Positions 1 through 9,754 are shown, counted from the stretch's first letter. The stretch is DNA of 64,000 nt from Nitratireductor arenosus (GCF_009742725.1 NZ_WPHG01000001.1:470001-534000), one strand, 5' to 3'. Translations and numbers: made by a program. The notes: generated by a model not told the origin, from the sequence alone.

Positions 1-1224
1 GCGTCCTACGGCGTGCGTATCGTTCAGGAGAACGTGTCGGTCGCCCTCCAGGACGCGCAGGTCGACGCGCCGGTCTTCAACGAGGAAATCGTCGCTGTCC
101 GCCAGGAACGGCCGGTCGCCGAGATATTCGCCGATGCCGGTTATGGCGACGACAGCGGCACGGCGATGGCGGATGCGATCAGCCGCATCCTCAACGCGCC
201 GAACCTGAAGGCCGGTGCGGTTTTGCGGCTGGGGATCGAATCGACGCCGCAGACAAGCCGGATCATGCGCGCCAGCGTCTATGAAAGCGCGACGCATATC
301 CTGACCATCGCAGTGGACGACAGCGACCAGTTCGTTCCTGCCGATGCGCCGGAGGACAACCCGGAAGTCGCGGCCGCCTTCGACGAGAATCGGCCGGTCG
401 TGCGCGTTCGCGGCGATCTGCCGCGCGTTTATGACGGTATCTACCGCGCCGCCTATTCCTACGGCATGTCGCGCGAAATGACCCAGCGCCTCGTCAAGCT
501 GCTTGCCGCCGACGTCGATTTCCAGTCGCGGGTCTCACCGAAGGACCGGCTCGAGGTGTTCTTCTCCCAACCCGACGAAGACAACACCGCCTCCGAGGAT
601 TCCGAACTGCTCTACGTCAAGGCGACGTTCGGCGACACGACGCGAACCTTCTACCGGTTCTCGATGAGCGACGGCACCGTCGACTATTTCGATGCCGAGG
701 GCCGCAGCGCGCGTCAGTTCCTGTTGCGTAACCCCGTGCCCAACGGTCGTTTCCGCTCCGGCTTCGGCGGCCGTCGCCATCCCATTCTGGGCTACCGCAA
801 GATGCATACGGGTGTCGACTGGGCTGCGCCGCGCGGAACCCCGATCATCGCGGCCGGCAACGGCAAGGTCGAAAAGGCCGGCTGGGCCGGCGGCTACGGC
901 CGCCAGACCATCATCCGGCATGCCAATGGTTACAAGACCTCCTACAGTCACCAGAACGCGATCGCCAAAGGCGTGCGGGCGGGAGCGCGCATCCGTCAGG
1001 GCCAGGTGATCGGCTATGTCGGCTCCACCGGCCTGTCGACCGGGCCCCATTTGCATTACGAACTGATCGTCAACGGCACCAAGGTCGATCCGATGCGCGT
1101 GCGTCTGCCGACCGGGCGCGTGCTGAAGAAGGAAGAGCTCGCGGCCTTCAACCGCGAACGCGAGCGCATCGACGCGCTTCTGGCCGACGAAACCGGCGAC
1201 GCGCTGAAACTGGCGAGTCGCTGA
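1..1224 (+). CDS. M23 family metallopeptidase, 5' truncated by the window edge
   Basis: The reading frame is open from base 1, so the true start lies upstream; 407 codons remain. The C-terminal third is a LytM/M23 zinc endopeptidase domain that cuts peptide cross-links of peptidoglycan. HxxxD (residues 269-273 of the visible part) and HLH (350-352) supply the usual zinc ligands and catalytic histidine. The long N-terminal part matches the extended periplasmic region of M23 proteins common in Rhizobiales, but its N-terminus and any membrane anchor are outside the window. It ends convergently 18 bp from the MFS gene. All active-site residues are present, so an active hydrolase rather than an EnvC-like activator is likely. 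Confidence 0.92.
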   Translation, partial: ASYGVRIVQENVSVALQDAQVDAPVFNEEIVAVRQERPVAEIFADAGYGDDSGTAMADAISRILNAPNLKAGAVLRLGIESTPQTSRIMRASVYESATHILTIAVDDSDQFVPADAPEDNPEVAAAFDENRPVVRVRGDLPRVYDGIYRAAYSYGMSREMTQRLVKLLAADVDFQSRVSPKDRLEVFFSQPDEDNTASEDSELLYVKATFGDTTRTFYRFSMSDGTVDYFDAEGRSARQFLLRNPVPNGRFRSGFGGRRHPILGYRKMHTGVDWAAPRGTPIIAAGNGKVEKAGWAGGYGRQTIIRHANGYKTSYSHQNAIAKGVRAGARIRQGQVIGYVGSTGLSTGPHLHYELIVNGTKVDPMRVRLPTGRVLKKEELAAFNRERERIDALLADETGDALKLASR

Positions 1225-1242
1225 CCCGCGTCGGCGCCATTC

Positions 1243-2814
1243 CTAACGCCCAAAACCTTCATTCGCCGCTCGTCCCTCCGCTTCGACGACGGAGCGCTCG
1301 CGGGCGGCCCAGTGCGGCTGTGTCAGCCAGGCGATGATCGCGGCGGCGAGACAAAGCGCGGCCGCGATCGCCGCGACCGCCTGAAAGGCCGTATTGGTGG
1401 CCTCGACGCGTTGCAGTTCGGCGGCGGCGGCGAGCCGAACCGGCGGCAGCGCGCCGAACGCGACATCCGCGCCCTGCGGGGCCAGCGCCGCGAACACCAG
1501 TCCCGCCACCGCCCCGAGCGCGGCGACCGACATCAGCCCGGCGGCGCGGGCGACGGCGTTGTTGATGCCGGACGCAAGCCCGGTATCCTCATCGGGGGTG
1601 GCCAGCATGACCGCGGCGGAAAGCGGCGAGACCAGCAAGGCCATGCCGAGTCCCATCAGCGTCAGCACCGGCAATGTGACGACCCACATCTGGCGCAGCG
1701 GCATGGTCGCGGCAAGTCCGGAAAACGAGAGCGCCACCAGCAACCCGCCGATCGCCAGCGGCAGGCGGGGCCCGATCCGGTCCGCCCACCGCCCGGCGCG
1801 CCCCGAGAGCCCCGCAATCAGCAGCGAAAGCGGCAGAAACATCAGGCTTGCCTGCCATTCCGCCGCGTTCCAGGCCGACACCAGGGTCATCGGCAGGAAG
1901 AAGAGAACCGCGCCGAAGCCGAAAAACAGCGCCAGCGTGTAGAGATTCGCGCCCGAAAAGGCCTTCGAGCGAAACAGCTCCAGCTTCACCATGGGTGCGG
2001 GCGCCCTCCCCTCCCAGACGACGAAGGCGACAAACAATACGCCGCCGGCGCCGATCCACGTCAGCGGCGGTGCCGCGCGCTCGGCCGGCGGCAGGCCGAG
2101 CGCGGTCAGCCCCCAGGCCATCAGGCCAAGTCCGCCCGTCGCCAGGATCGCGCCGACAATGTCGAGCGCGCGGCGTTCGGAGGGCCGGTCTCGCGGCACG
2201 CGCACAACGAGCATGCCGATGGTGAGAAGGCCGATCGGCACATTGATGGCGAAGATCAGGCGCCACATCCAGTCTTCGCCGAAAGACAACAGCATGCCGC
2301 CGAGGAACGGGCCGGCAGCCATCGTCAGCGACGAATAGGCCGCCCACATGCCGATCGCCGCGCCACGCTCGTTGGCCGGGTAGGATTTGGCGATGATGGC
2401 GAGGCTGCCGGGAACCATCAGCGCGGCGCCGACGCCCTGCAGGGCGCGCATCAGGATCAATGTGTCGGTGTCGGGCGCGAGCGCGCAGAACAGCGAGGTC
2501 GCCATGAACAGGCCGATGCCGCCCAGGAAAATATTGCGCACGCCGAACACGTCCCCGGCCGCGCCGCCGATCAGCACCAGCGCCGACAAAAACAGCATAT
2601 AGGAATTGCTGATCCACTGCGCGTCGACCAGCGTTCCGCCGAGATCGGCCCGAATCGCCGGCATGGCCAGCGACACCACCGAACCGTCGATGAAGCCCAT
2701 CGAGGAGGCGAGAATGGCGGAGACGAGAACGAATTTGCGGGCGCCCGGCGGGCAGAACACCCGCTGCGTTGCGCTCGTTTCGTCTGCGGCGTTGTCGAGG
2801 GCAGGGGTTTCCAT
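1243..2814 (-). CDS. MFS transporter, DHA2 (EmrB/QacA) family, 14-TM drug exporter
   Basis: The 523-residue protein is hydrophobic throughout and fits a 14-helix DHA2 proton antiporter. Early helices show the family pattern (GFIDGSVVSLAMPAI, then a WISNSYML segment), and a GxxxGPxxGG-type stretch (AAGPFLGGMLL) fits motif C of antiporters. The ATG at 2814 is chosen because AAGGAAAT lies about 6-12 bases upstream; a TTG six codons earlier is less likely. It probably exports hydrophobic toxicants from the inner membrane, but the substrate cannot be read from sequence. No adjacent regulator or membrane-fusion partner gene is present, so it stands as a single-gene unit. Confidence 0.9.
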   Translation of the reverse strand: METPALDNAADETSATQRVFCPPGARKFVLVSAILASSMGFIDGSVVSLAMPAIRADLGGTLVDAQWISNSYMLFLSALVLIGGAAGDVFGVRNIFLGGIGLFMATSLFCALAPDTDTLILMRALQGVGAALMVPGSLAIIAKSYPANERGAAIGMWAAYSSLTMAAGPFLGGMLLSFGEDWMWRLIFAINVPIGLLTIGMLVVRVPRDRPSERRALDIVGAILATGGLGLMAWGLTALGLPPAERAAPPLTWIGAGGVLFVAFVVWEGRAPAPMVKLELFRSKAFSGANLYTLALFFGFGAVLFFLPMTLVSAWNAAEWQASLMFLPLSLLIAGLSGRAGRWADRIGPRLPLAIGGLLVALSFSGLAATMPLRQMWVVTLPVLTLMGLGMALLVSPLSAAVMLATPDEDTGLASGINNAVARAAGLMSVAALGAVAGLVFAALAPQGADVAFGALPPVRLAAAAELQRVEATNTAFQAVAAIAAALCLAAAIIAWLTQPHWAARERSVVEAEGRAANEGFGR

Positions 2815-2950
2815 CGGCGGATTTCCTTCCAATCCGCTCTATCGAAGTTGGAAGCCGGCGACTACCCAATAACCCGGAATTGGCGGTCGCGTGGCGGGCG
2901 CGCCGCCGCAACGCCCGCGCAAGGCCCGCGGCCGGGGCGGATGGGAGGGT

Positions 2951-4396
2951 CTACTCGGAAAAACTCACCCACACGCCCTTTGTGACCATCTTGGCCAGTT
3001 CGTGCGCGTCCCAATTGGTCAGCCGCACGCAGCCATGGCTGTTGGTCTTGCCGATGCGGGCCGGCTCCGGCGTGCCGTGAATGCCGTAGGTCGGCTTGGA
3101 CAGCGCGATCCAGATCGTGCCGACCGGCCCGTTCGGACCCGGCGGAATGGTCAGCACTTTGTCGTTGTCGCCCTGCTTGAAATTGACTTTGGGATTGTAG
3201 GTGTATTCGGGATCGAAGGCGATGCGCTCGACCTTCACCGTGCCGGACGGCGAAGGCGTATCGGTCGAGCCGATCGTCGCCGGGTAGGCAGCGACCAGAT
3301 TGCCCGCCGCGTCGTAGGCCCTGACCTGCTCGCGTCCCTTGTCGGCAACGATGCGGGTGACCGTGCCGGCGCGCGGCTTGCCCGGATCGGCAACCTTGAT
3401 CCGGGTGCCCGGCCGCGAAAAGTCGGCGCCGGGATTGAGCGAGCGCAGATAGTTTTCGTCCATATGAAAACGCTCGGCCAGCATCTCGACGGTGGAGGTG
3501 AAGCCGAGCCGCTCCATGCGGGCCTTGTCGCCGTAATCGGCGGGGATCGAGGCCACGAACGGGCCGGCCGCGTCGGCGGCGGTGATCGTGTAGGTCGAAA
3601 AGGCCGGCCCGCCCGTATCGGCGAGCGCGGCCTCGACCAACGCCTTATCGGTGGGGTCGAGCCGCTCGCCCGTCATCTCGGCGAGCGCATCCAGCGCCTT
3701 GCGCACATTGCTGCCCATCCGGCCGTCTATGACGCCGGGCGACACGCCGGCCCGGTCGAGAAGCACCTGCAACTTCGCCACGTCCTCGCTCGCGCCCGCC
3801 GTCCCGCGCGCGCCCGCTTCCACGCCGCCGTCGTCGCGCGGCGTCGATCCGGTAATCGGGCCATCCGACGAGCGGTCCCGGGGAGCCGGTTCACGGCGCG
3901 CGACATCGTCGTCCTCGCCGATCGCGGGCAACCGGCGCCGGTCGATGAAATCGTCCTCGCCGGGAAAGGGCTGTCGGTAATCGCGCGCCTGCTCGCCCGG
4001 CAGCGGCTCCAGCGGCCGCCCGAGCTGGCGCTCGCGATACCGCCGGTAACGCTCCAACGCGTCGGGGTCGTTGACGCTCGGCCCGGCGCGCCGCGGCAGG
4101 GACCGTTCGCGCAAGGGCAGTCGGCGCGGTCGCTCGATCGCGATCACTTCGCCGGTATAAGCGTCGACGATGACGCGGTTGCCCGCCCGATCGTAGAAGA
4201 TCTCGACATCACCGCCTTGCGCCAGTAGGAGACCGGGCGCCGCGACAGAGCGCTTTTCATCGCCGGAAAGCCCGGCCAGCGGCATGGACGCCAGGGCCGG
4301 AGATAGTGGCGCGAGAAAAACGACGGCAAGGGCGGCGAGAAGGGGGCTCGTTCCAGGCATGGACAAAACAGTCTCCGACAAATCGCTCCGCTTCAT
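2951..4396 (-). CDS. L,D-transpeptidase (YkuD domain) with peptidoglycan-binding domain
   Basis: The 481-residue secreted enzyme is predicted to form 3-3 cross-links in peptidoglycan or attach proteins to it. An N-terminal hydrophobic signal segment ends near PLSPALA. A charged, arginine-rich linker follows, then a PG-binding type 1 helix bundle (about 205-250), a LysM-like stretch (about 290-340) and the YkuD catalytic domain. The active site IHGT ... SHGCVRL is complete, with catalytic Cys at residue 456. An internal ATG at 4357 preceded by GGAG is a possible alternative start; the 4396 start gives a basic n-region (MKR) and is kept. It stands alone between the exporter and mmcQ-like genes. 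Confidence 0.92.
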   Translation of the reverse strand: MKRSDLSETVLSMPGTSPLLAALAVVFLAPLSPALASMPLAGLSGDEKRSVAAPGLLLAQGGDVEIFYDRAGNRVIVDAYTGEVIAIERPRRLPLRERSLPRRAGPSVNDPDALERYRRYRERQLGRPLEPLPGEQARDYRQPFPGEDDFIDRRRLPAIGEDDDVARREPAPRDRSSDGPITGSTPRDDGGVEAGARGTAGASEDVAKLQVLLDRAGVSPGVIDGRMGSNVRKALDALAEMTGERLDPTDKALVEAALADTGGPAFSTYTITAADAAGPFVASIPADYGDKARMERLGFTSTVEMLAERFHMDENYLRSLNPGADFSRPGTRIKVADPGKPRAGTVTRIVADKGREQVRAYDAAGNLVAAYPATIGSTDTPSPSGTVKVERIAFDPEYTYNPKVNFKQGDNDKVLTIPPGPNGPVGTIWIALSKPTYGIHGTPEPARIGKTNSHGCVRLTNWDAHELAKMVTKGVWVSFSE

Positions 4397-4483
4397 GCGG
4401 GCACGGCATCCGGCCGGCAGTCTGGCTTTTTCCAGATGAACCCGACATGAAGATGGCGGAAGACGCCACGCCGGGAAAATCGA

Positions 4484-4894
4484 TCACCTATCGAGGCCCA
4501 GGGCCTGCTGCGTCTTTTTCGGGAGCTTGCGCGCCACCAGACGGTGGCTTTCGGCGAGATAGTCCATCAGCGCCGCATCATCCATGCTCTCGGACGAAAC
4601 CCGCTGTATCCACGTCATGCCGCGCGAGGCCAGATAGGGCGCCGGACGGCAGCCGGGCTGTTCGCGCAGGATCTCGTAGGCCAGCTCCGACACCTTGAAG
4701 GTGGCGGCGAAGTCCCGCCCGTCGCTCCAGCCGGCGATGGCGAATACCTTGCCGCCGACCTTCCACACATGCGCGCCGCCCCACTGCACGACATGGGTGG
4801 TGGCGGGCAGCGCGGCGCAGAAGCCGTTATACTCATCGAGCGTCAGGGGCGGTCTCCTCTCGGGCGAACTATCTCTCGACTGGCGCGCAGGCAC
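4484..4894 (-). CDS. MmcQ/YjbR family protein
   Basis: The product (up to 136 residues) is a small MmcQ/YjbR fold protein; the family has a double-wing DNA-binding-like fold but no settled role. Family features include VVQWGGAHVWKVGGKVFAI and a conserved GMTWI region. The GTG start at 4894 has a poor ribosome binding site and adds 16 Arg/Ser/Pro-rich residues not expected in the family. A CTG codon at 4846, seven bases after a strong AGGAG, begins exactly where family members normally start (TLDEYNGF), so the mature protein may be 120 residues. Function is unknown. Confidence 0.82.
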   Translation of the reverse strand: MPARQSRDSSPERRPPLTLDEYNGFCAALPATTHVVQWGGAHVWKVGGKVFAIAGWSDGRDFAATFKVSELAYEILREQPGCRPAPYLASRGMTWIQRVSSESMDDAALMDYLAESHRLVARKLPKKTQQALGLDR

Positions 4895-4932
4895 AAGCCG
4901 TTCACCGAGCCGGTCCGCAAGCCGAGCGCCAG

Positions 4933-5652
4933 TCAGTCGACAACATGGGACCTGGTCTTCGCGGTATCGTGGCCCGGCTCGCCGGATTCGATGAACCCGA
5001 TCGTGGTCTGGAGGCCCTGGCGCATATGGTCGGCGAGATGGTCCAGCATCGCGTCGAGATCGTTGCCGGAGGCCAGGCGGATATAGGTGTCGTGGGCCTG
5101 GCGCGAAGGGCCGCGACGGGCATGCGCCTGCTGATGCATCGCGAAATAAAACTGCAGGTTCGGCTTCAGCCGGTTCCAGCTTTGCAACAAGAGCTGATGG
5201 TTCGACATTTCATAACACCAGCTGTGCAAATGGAGTTCGTCCTCGATCGCGCCGAGCGGATTGGTCCCCTCCTCTATGGTGGCGGCCAGCGCTTCGTTGC
5301 GCCGGCGCAGATCGGTGAGGGCGGCCGGGGTCCGTTTGCTCCAGCATTCCTTGAACGCAAACTGCTCCAGCGCGGTGCGCAGCGAGTAGATCTCCTCCAG
5401 ATCGCCGCGCGTGACCTCGCGCACGAACAGCCCCTTATAGGGCTTGCTGACCAGAAGGCCGATATCGACCAGTTCTCGAATCGCCTCGCGCAGCGGCCCC
5501 CGGCTGATGCCCAGCGCCGAAGCGAGACGCGTTTCGGTGAGCCGACTGCCCGCCGGCAACTCGCCCGAGACGATCAGCAGCTTCATCTGGTCGACCGTGC
5601 GACTGCGTAAGGTGCTGTCGGAGACCGGTTTGATCAGCGCGTTGTCAATCAT
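4933..5652 (-). CDS. GntR family transcriptional regulator, FadR/FCD subfamily
   Basis: The 239-residue protein has a winged-helix GntR domain (about 15-80; LTETRLASALGISRGPLREAIREL) and an all-helical FCD effector domain (about 90-220). DELHLHSWCYE and the later ADHMRQGL supply the Asp/His residues that bind a metal in many FCD proteins. It is the last gene of the amino-acid uptake operon and overlaps the aminotransferase by 8 bp, so it most likely controls that operon in response to the transported or transaminated compound. A TTGT-N2-ACAA dyad at 9685-9698, at the operon promoter, is the probable operator. The ligand is unknown. Confidence 0.93.
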   Translation of the reverse strand: MIDNALIKPVSDSTLRSRTVDQMKLLIVSGELPAGSRLTETRLASALGISRGPLREAIRELVDIGLLVSKPYKGLFVREVTRGDLEEIYSLRTALEQFAFKECWSKRTPAALTDLRRRNEALAATIEEGTNPLGAIEDELHLHSWCYEMSNHQLLLQSWNRLKPNLQFYFAMHQQAHARRGPSRQAHDTYIRLASGNDLDAMLDHLADHMRQGLQTTIGFIESGEPGHDTAKTRSHVVD

Positions 5653-6589
5653 GCGACTGGTCCGAGACGTTCCGCTCCACGAGCTCTTTGTACAACTGGC
5701 GGATGCGAGCCATGACCGGCCGGGTGCCGTCGCCGATCGGCTTGCCGTCGATCGAGGCGACCGGCGTCTGGGCGCCGAATGTTCCGGTCAAGAACGCCTC
5801 GTCGGCGCCATAGGCCTCGTAAAGGGAAAAATTCTTCTCCAGAACCGGGATTCCGTTGTCGCGACACACCTCGATCACCTTGGCCCGGGTGACGCCGTTC
5901 ATGCAGTAATCCCCGGTCGAGGTCCACACCGCGCCGCGGCGGACGATGAAGAAATTACAGGCATTGGTGGTGTTGACGAACCCGTGCGGGTCGAGCATCA
6001 GCGCCTCGTCGGCGCCGGCCTGTTCGGCCTGAAGGGCAGCGATCACGCAATTCAGCTTGGAATGGCTGTTATATTTGGCGTCCTGGGACATTGGCAGGCC
6101 GCGCACCTGGGCAACGGTGGCCAGCCGGATGCCCTTGCCCTGCAGGCTGTCGACGGGTTTCGAGTGCTCCATGATGATCACCAGCGTGGGGCCCGACCGC
6201 GACAGGCGCGGATGCTGGAACGGCCGCGCCTTGACGCCGCGCGTCAGCATCAGCCGGCAATGCACGTCGTCGGTCATCCCGTTCGCCTCAGCCGTCCGCG
6301 TCAGGGCGTCCAGAATGCCGGCCCTGTCGGTGCCCACATCGAGCGAGACCGCTTTGCAGGAATCGAAGAAACGGTCCATATGTTCATCGAAAAACGCCCA
6401 TTTGCCTTTGTAAAGGCGCATGCCTTCCCACATTCCGTCACCGAGCATGAACCCGGAATCATAGACCGAGACCTTGGCCTCGTCGCGCGGAACGATCTCG
6501 CCATTGACGTAGATCTTGATATCGCGATTGCGGATGTCCTCGTCGGCATCGTGCGTGGTGCGGCTGTCGATTCGATCGATGGTGTTCAT
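5645..6589 (-). CDS. Aminotransferase class IV (branched-chain/D-amino-acid aminotransferase-like)
   Basis: The 314-residue fold-type IV PLP enzyme resembles IlvE and D-amino-acid transaminases. Visible marks are IYVNGEIVPRDEA, the DSGFMLGDGMWEGMR segment, the likely PLP lysine in DAKYNSHSKLN, and the NGVTRAKVIEV and TGTFGAQTPV phosphate-binding regions. A separate biosynthetic ilvE would be expected elsewhere. Its place behind a polar amino-acid ABC transporter and before a GntR regulator (8-bp overlap) suggests a catabolic role, deaminating the imported amino acid. Whether the substrate is branched-chain, D-configured or an omega-amino acid cannot be decided from the sequence alone. Confidence 0.88.
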   Translation of the reverse strand: MNTIDRIDSRTTHDADEDIRNRDIKIYVNGEIVPRDEAKVSVYDSGFMLGDGMWEGMRLYKGKWAFFDEHMDRFFDSCKAVSLDVGTDRAGILDALTRTAEANGMTDDVHCRLMLTRGVKARPFQHPRLSRSGPTLVIIMEHSKPVDSLQGKGIRLATVAQVRGLPMSQDAKYNSHSKLNCVIAALQAEQAGADEALMLDPHGFVNTTNACNFFIVRRGAVWTSTGDYCMNGVTRAKVIEVCRDNGIPVLEKNFSLYEAYGADEAFLTGTFGAQTPVASIDGKPIGDGTRPVMARIRQLYKELVERNVSDQSHD

Positions 6590-6597
6590 GGTCAGGG

Positions 6598-7383
<786 letters not shown>

Positions 7384-7387
7384 TGCA

Positions 7388-8053
7388 TCACCGTTCGAAT
7401 GTGTCGCGCGCCTCGAAGCGGCGCACCAGGATCGTTGCGGGGAAAAGCACCAGGAAGAAGATCAGCGCCACGCTGGTATACATTTCGATCGGATTGAACG
7501 AGATCGTCGACACCACCTTGGCCTGGTACATCAATTCGCCATAGGCGATCACCGAGGCGAGCGAGGTCATCTTGAACAGTTCGACCGCCCGGTTCATGAA
7601 CGCCGGCAGCATCCGGCGCACGGCCTGCGGCAGCACCACCCGGCGCATCTGCTGCCAGTAGCTCATTCCCAGCGCCTTTCCGGCCTCCCATTGTCCCTTG
7701 TGGATCGACTGCAGGCCGGCGCGGTAGATCTCGGACGAAAACGCCACCGTGTTGAGGGTCAGGCCCAGCGTCGCGGCGGTGAAGGCGTCGATCCTGAACG
7801 GCGCGATGATCGGAAACGCGAAGAAGAACCACATGATCTGGACGAGGACGGGCGTGTTGCGGAACAGCTCGACGAAGGCCGTGGCCGGATAATAGAGCCA
7901 ACTCTTTCGCGAAAACCGGGCCGCGCCGACGAACAGGCCGAAGAACAGGCCGAGCACGAGGCAGACCGACCCCAGGATCAGCGTGTTTTGCAGGCCGATC
8001 AAAAGCAGCGTCTTATTGGCGAGAACGGAGGCGAAGTCCCAATTGTGATCCAT
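7388..8053 (-). CDS. Polar amino acid ABC transporter permease
   Basis: The 221-residue inner-membrane permease of the HisM/GlnP type has about five helices. The EAA loop, which contacts the ATPase, is visible as WEAGKALGMSYWQQMRRVVLPQA. It pairs with the next permease to form a heterodimeric channel, and lies between that gene (10-bp gap) and the ATPase (4-bp gap) in one operon. The N-terminal MDHNWDF resembles its paralogue's MGYEWDF, in keeping with tandem duplication of permease genes in this transporter family. Confidence 0.95.
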   Translation of the reverse strand: MDHNWDFASVLANKTLLLIGLQNTLILGSVCLVLGLFFGLFVGAARFSRKSWLYYPATAFVELFRNTPVLVQIMWFFFAFPIIAPFRIDAFTAATLGLTLNTVAFSSEIYRAGLQSIHKGQWEAGKALGMSYWQQMRRVVLPQAVRRMLPAFMNRAVELFKMTSLASVIAYGELMYQAKVVSTISFNPIEMYTSVALIFFLVLFPATILVRRFEARDTFER

Positions 8054-8063
8054 GCCGCTCGCC

Positions 8064-8750
8064 TCAGTTCACGATCGTCTCGCCGCTTCGGGCGAGGCGT
8101 ATTTCCAGGCGCCGGACTGCGATCGAACAGGCTAGGATGACGACGAAATACATCGCCGCGGCAACCGTGAAGACCTCGATCGTGCGGTAGGTCGACTGGG
8201 CAATGCTGTTGGCCTGGTAAAGCAGGTCGGCATAGGAGATCGTGCTGACCAGGGTCGTCGTTTTCATCAGTTCGATGGCGCGTTCCAGGAACGCCGGGAT
8301 CATGCGTTTGACAGCCTGAGGCAGGATGATCCGGCCGAGCGTTTGGTTGCGGTTCATGCCGATGGCCTTGGCCGCCTCCCATTGGCCCGAATCGATCGAC
8401 TGGATGCCGCCGCGGAAAACTTCGGCGAAAAATGCCGAGGATTGCAGCGAAAACGTCAAGACCGAGGCCCGAAACGGGTCGATTTCGACACCGATCAGGA
8501 TCGGCATCGCGAAAAAGAACCAGAACAGTTGCGCAATTGGCGGGGTCGTGCGCAGAAATTCGATGACGAATCCGACGGGAAGCCGCACGGCCCGGTTGCC
8601 GTAAAGACGCAGCAGCGCAAGCAGCAGGCCGAGCGGCACGCCGAACAGCAGGGCCAGGCCCGTGACCTTGAGCGTGTTGACCAGGCCGAGCAGCAAGAGG
8701 TCGGAATTGCGGAAAACCACCGCAAAGTCCCACTCATATCCCATCGTCAC
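8064..8750 (-). CDS. Polar amino acid ABC transporter permease
   Basis: The 228-residue permease is the first of two in the operon. Its EAA loop reads WEAAKAIGMNRNQTLGRIILPQA, and about five transmembrane helices are evident. It follows the binding-protein gene after an intercistronic hairpin at 8768-8785 that may lower permease expression relative to the binding protein. Two adjacent ATG codons (MTMGYEW) are available; the second would give the same N-terminus as the paralogue, so the start is uncertain by two codons. Confidence 0.95.
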   Translation of the reverse strand: MTMGYEWDFAVVFRNSDLLLLGLVNTLKVTGLALLFGVPLGLLLALLRLYGNRAVRLPVGFVIEFLRTTPPIAQLFWFFFAMPILIGVEIDPFRASVLTFSLQSSAFFAEVFRGGIQSIDSGQWEAAKAIGMNRNQTLGRIILPQAVKRMIPAFLERAIELMKTTTLVSTISYADLLYQANSIAQSTYRTIEVFTVAAAMYFVVILACSIAVRRLEIRLARSGETIVN

Positions 8751-8767
8751 CTCCTGCCCGTGGCGAC

Positions 8768-8785
8768 GGGGCGCCGCAGCGCCCC
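8768..8785 (-). terminator. Intercistronic hairpin between binding-protein and permease genes
   Basis: A perfect 7-bp GC stem (GGGGCGC/GCGCCCC) closes a 4-base loop in the 48-bp gap after the binding-protein stop. No U-run follows, so it is more likely an RNA-stabilising or partial termination element that favours the upstream cistron than a full terminator. Such elements are common between binding-protein and permease genes of ABC importers. Confidence 0.55.
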
Positions 8786-8798
8786 GCGCTTGGCCGCG

Positions 8799-9638
8799 TT
8801 ACCAGTCCTCGCGACGGATCGCCGGCACCGTTTCCGGGTCGACGCCGTATTCGGTCAGGAACTGCTCGTACCATTCCTGCGTCTGGCCGGTCTGGTAATA
8901 GTAGGAAATGGCCGTGTTCACCCAGTCGCGGAAGCGGGTGTCGGCTTCCAGGCGCACGCCGGCCGACGAGGTCGACTGGCGGATCGGCTTGGGCAGCACG
9001 ATCTGGCCGCGTCCGATCTTCTGGCGCATCGCAATCAGCGGCGGATGGAACAGCGACACCGCGTTGACGCGCTTCGACTGGAAGGCGGCGACCGCTTCGC
9101 CGTTGGAGGGGAAACGCAGGATTTCCGCCTTGTCCAGGCGCCGGGAGACGTAGCTGTCCATTGTCGTGCCCTGCGTCACGGCGATCTTGATGTCCGGTTT
9201 GTTGAGATCGTCCCAGGTCTCGATCGTCAACTCGTCGTCGGCCAGAACCGCCAGCGCGTAATAAAGCAAGGGCTGCGCCGGAAAGCTGACCGCGACTGCG
9301 CGCTGGGGCGTGGCGTCAAGCACGAACATGACGTCGATCTGGTCTGCCTGCAGGGCCGACACCGCCGTACCCCAGGTCACTTCGACCGGCTCGAGCTTCA
9401 CGTTCAGCGCCTCGGCCATCGCATTGCCGACGGAGACGCCGAGACCGGTCCATTCGTTGGTGGCGGGATTCTTGAAGAACCACGGCGGCGCCTGCGTCAC
9501 GCCGATGCGAAGCGTCCCATTGTCCTGGATCGTGTCCCAGGTCGATTTTTCCTGCGAAAAGGCCGCGGCCGAGACGGCCAGCATGGCAACAATCGCCAAA
9601 GCGACGGCCGCCAGCCGGGATTGAAGGTGGTGGATCAT
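8799..9638 (-). CDS. Amino acid ABC transporter, periplasmic substrate-binding protein
   Basis: The 279-residue protein has a Sec signal peptide (LAAVALAIVAMLAVSAAAFS, then Q) and a family 3 solute-binding (SBP_bac_3) fold: LRIGVTQAPPWFFKNP at the start, the hinge region IKIAVTQGTTMDSYVSR, and a C-terminal YYYQTGQTQEWYEQFL. The ATG at 9638 is preferred over 9653 because GGGAG sits 9 bases upstream. It captures the substrate in the periplasm for the two permeases and ATPase that follow. Conserved Arg/Asp ligand positions suggest an amino acid, but side-chain specificity is not readable. Confidence 0.94.
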   Translation of the reverse strand: MIHHLQSRLAAVALAIVAMLAVSAAAFSQEKSTWDTIQDNGTLRIGVTQAPPWFFKNPATNEWTGLGVSVGNAMAEALNVKLEPVEVTWGTAVSALQADQIDVMFVLDATPQRAVAVSFPAQPLLYYALAVLADDELTIETWDDLNKPDIKIAVTQGTTMDSYVSRRLDKAEILRFPSNGEAVAAFQSKRVNAVSLFHPPLIAMRQKIGRGQIVLPKPIRQSTSSAGVRLEADTRFRDWVNTAISYYYQTGQTQEWYEQFLTEYGVDPETVPAIRREDW

Positions 9639-9684
9639 GATCGTTGCTCCCATTGACGGTCTTCAGAGTTCAATGATTTTGTAG

Positions 9685-9698
9685 GATTGTCAACAATC
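9685..9698. promoter_or_regulatory. Probable GntR operator and promoter of the amino-acid operon
   Basis: GATTGTCAACAATC is an inverted repeat of 6-bp arms around CA and contains the TTGT..ACAA form bound by many FadR-subfamily GntR regulators. It lies 47 bp before the binding-protein ATG. On the minus strand it embeds TTGACA (9688-9693), a perfect -35 hexamer, so bound repressor would block RNA polymerase; the matching -10 (about 9665-9670, AACTCT) is weak. The GntR gene that ends this operon is the likely binder. Confidence 0.65.
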
Positions 9699-9754
9699 AA
9701 TCAGTACGACAACGTGCCGACAGTCACCCGCCTCGCCTTACGCCCCGGCGAACG

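Noticed and set aside
1312-2985. Plus-strand reading frame of about 550 codons opposite the MFS exporter
   Set aside because: Gln/Arg/His-rich shadow with no domain; the minus strand encodes a complete 14-helix exporter.
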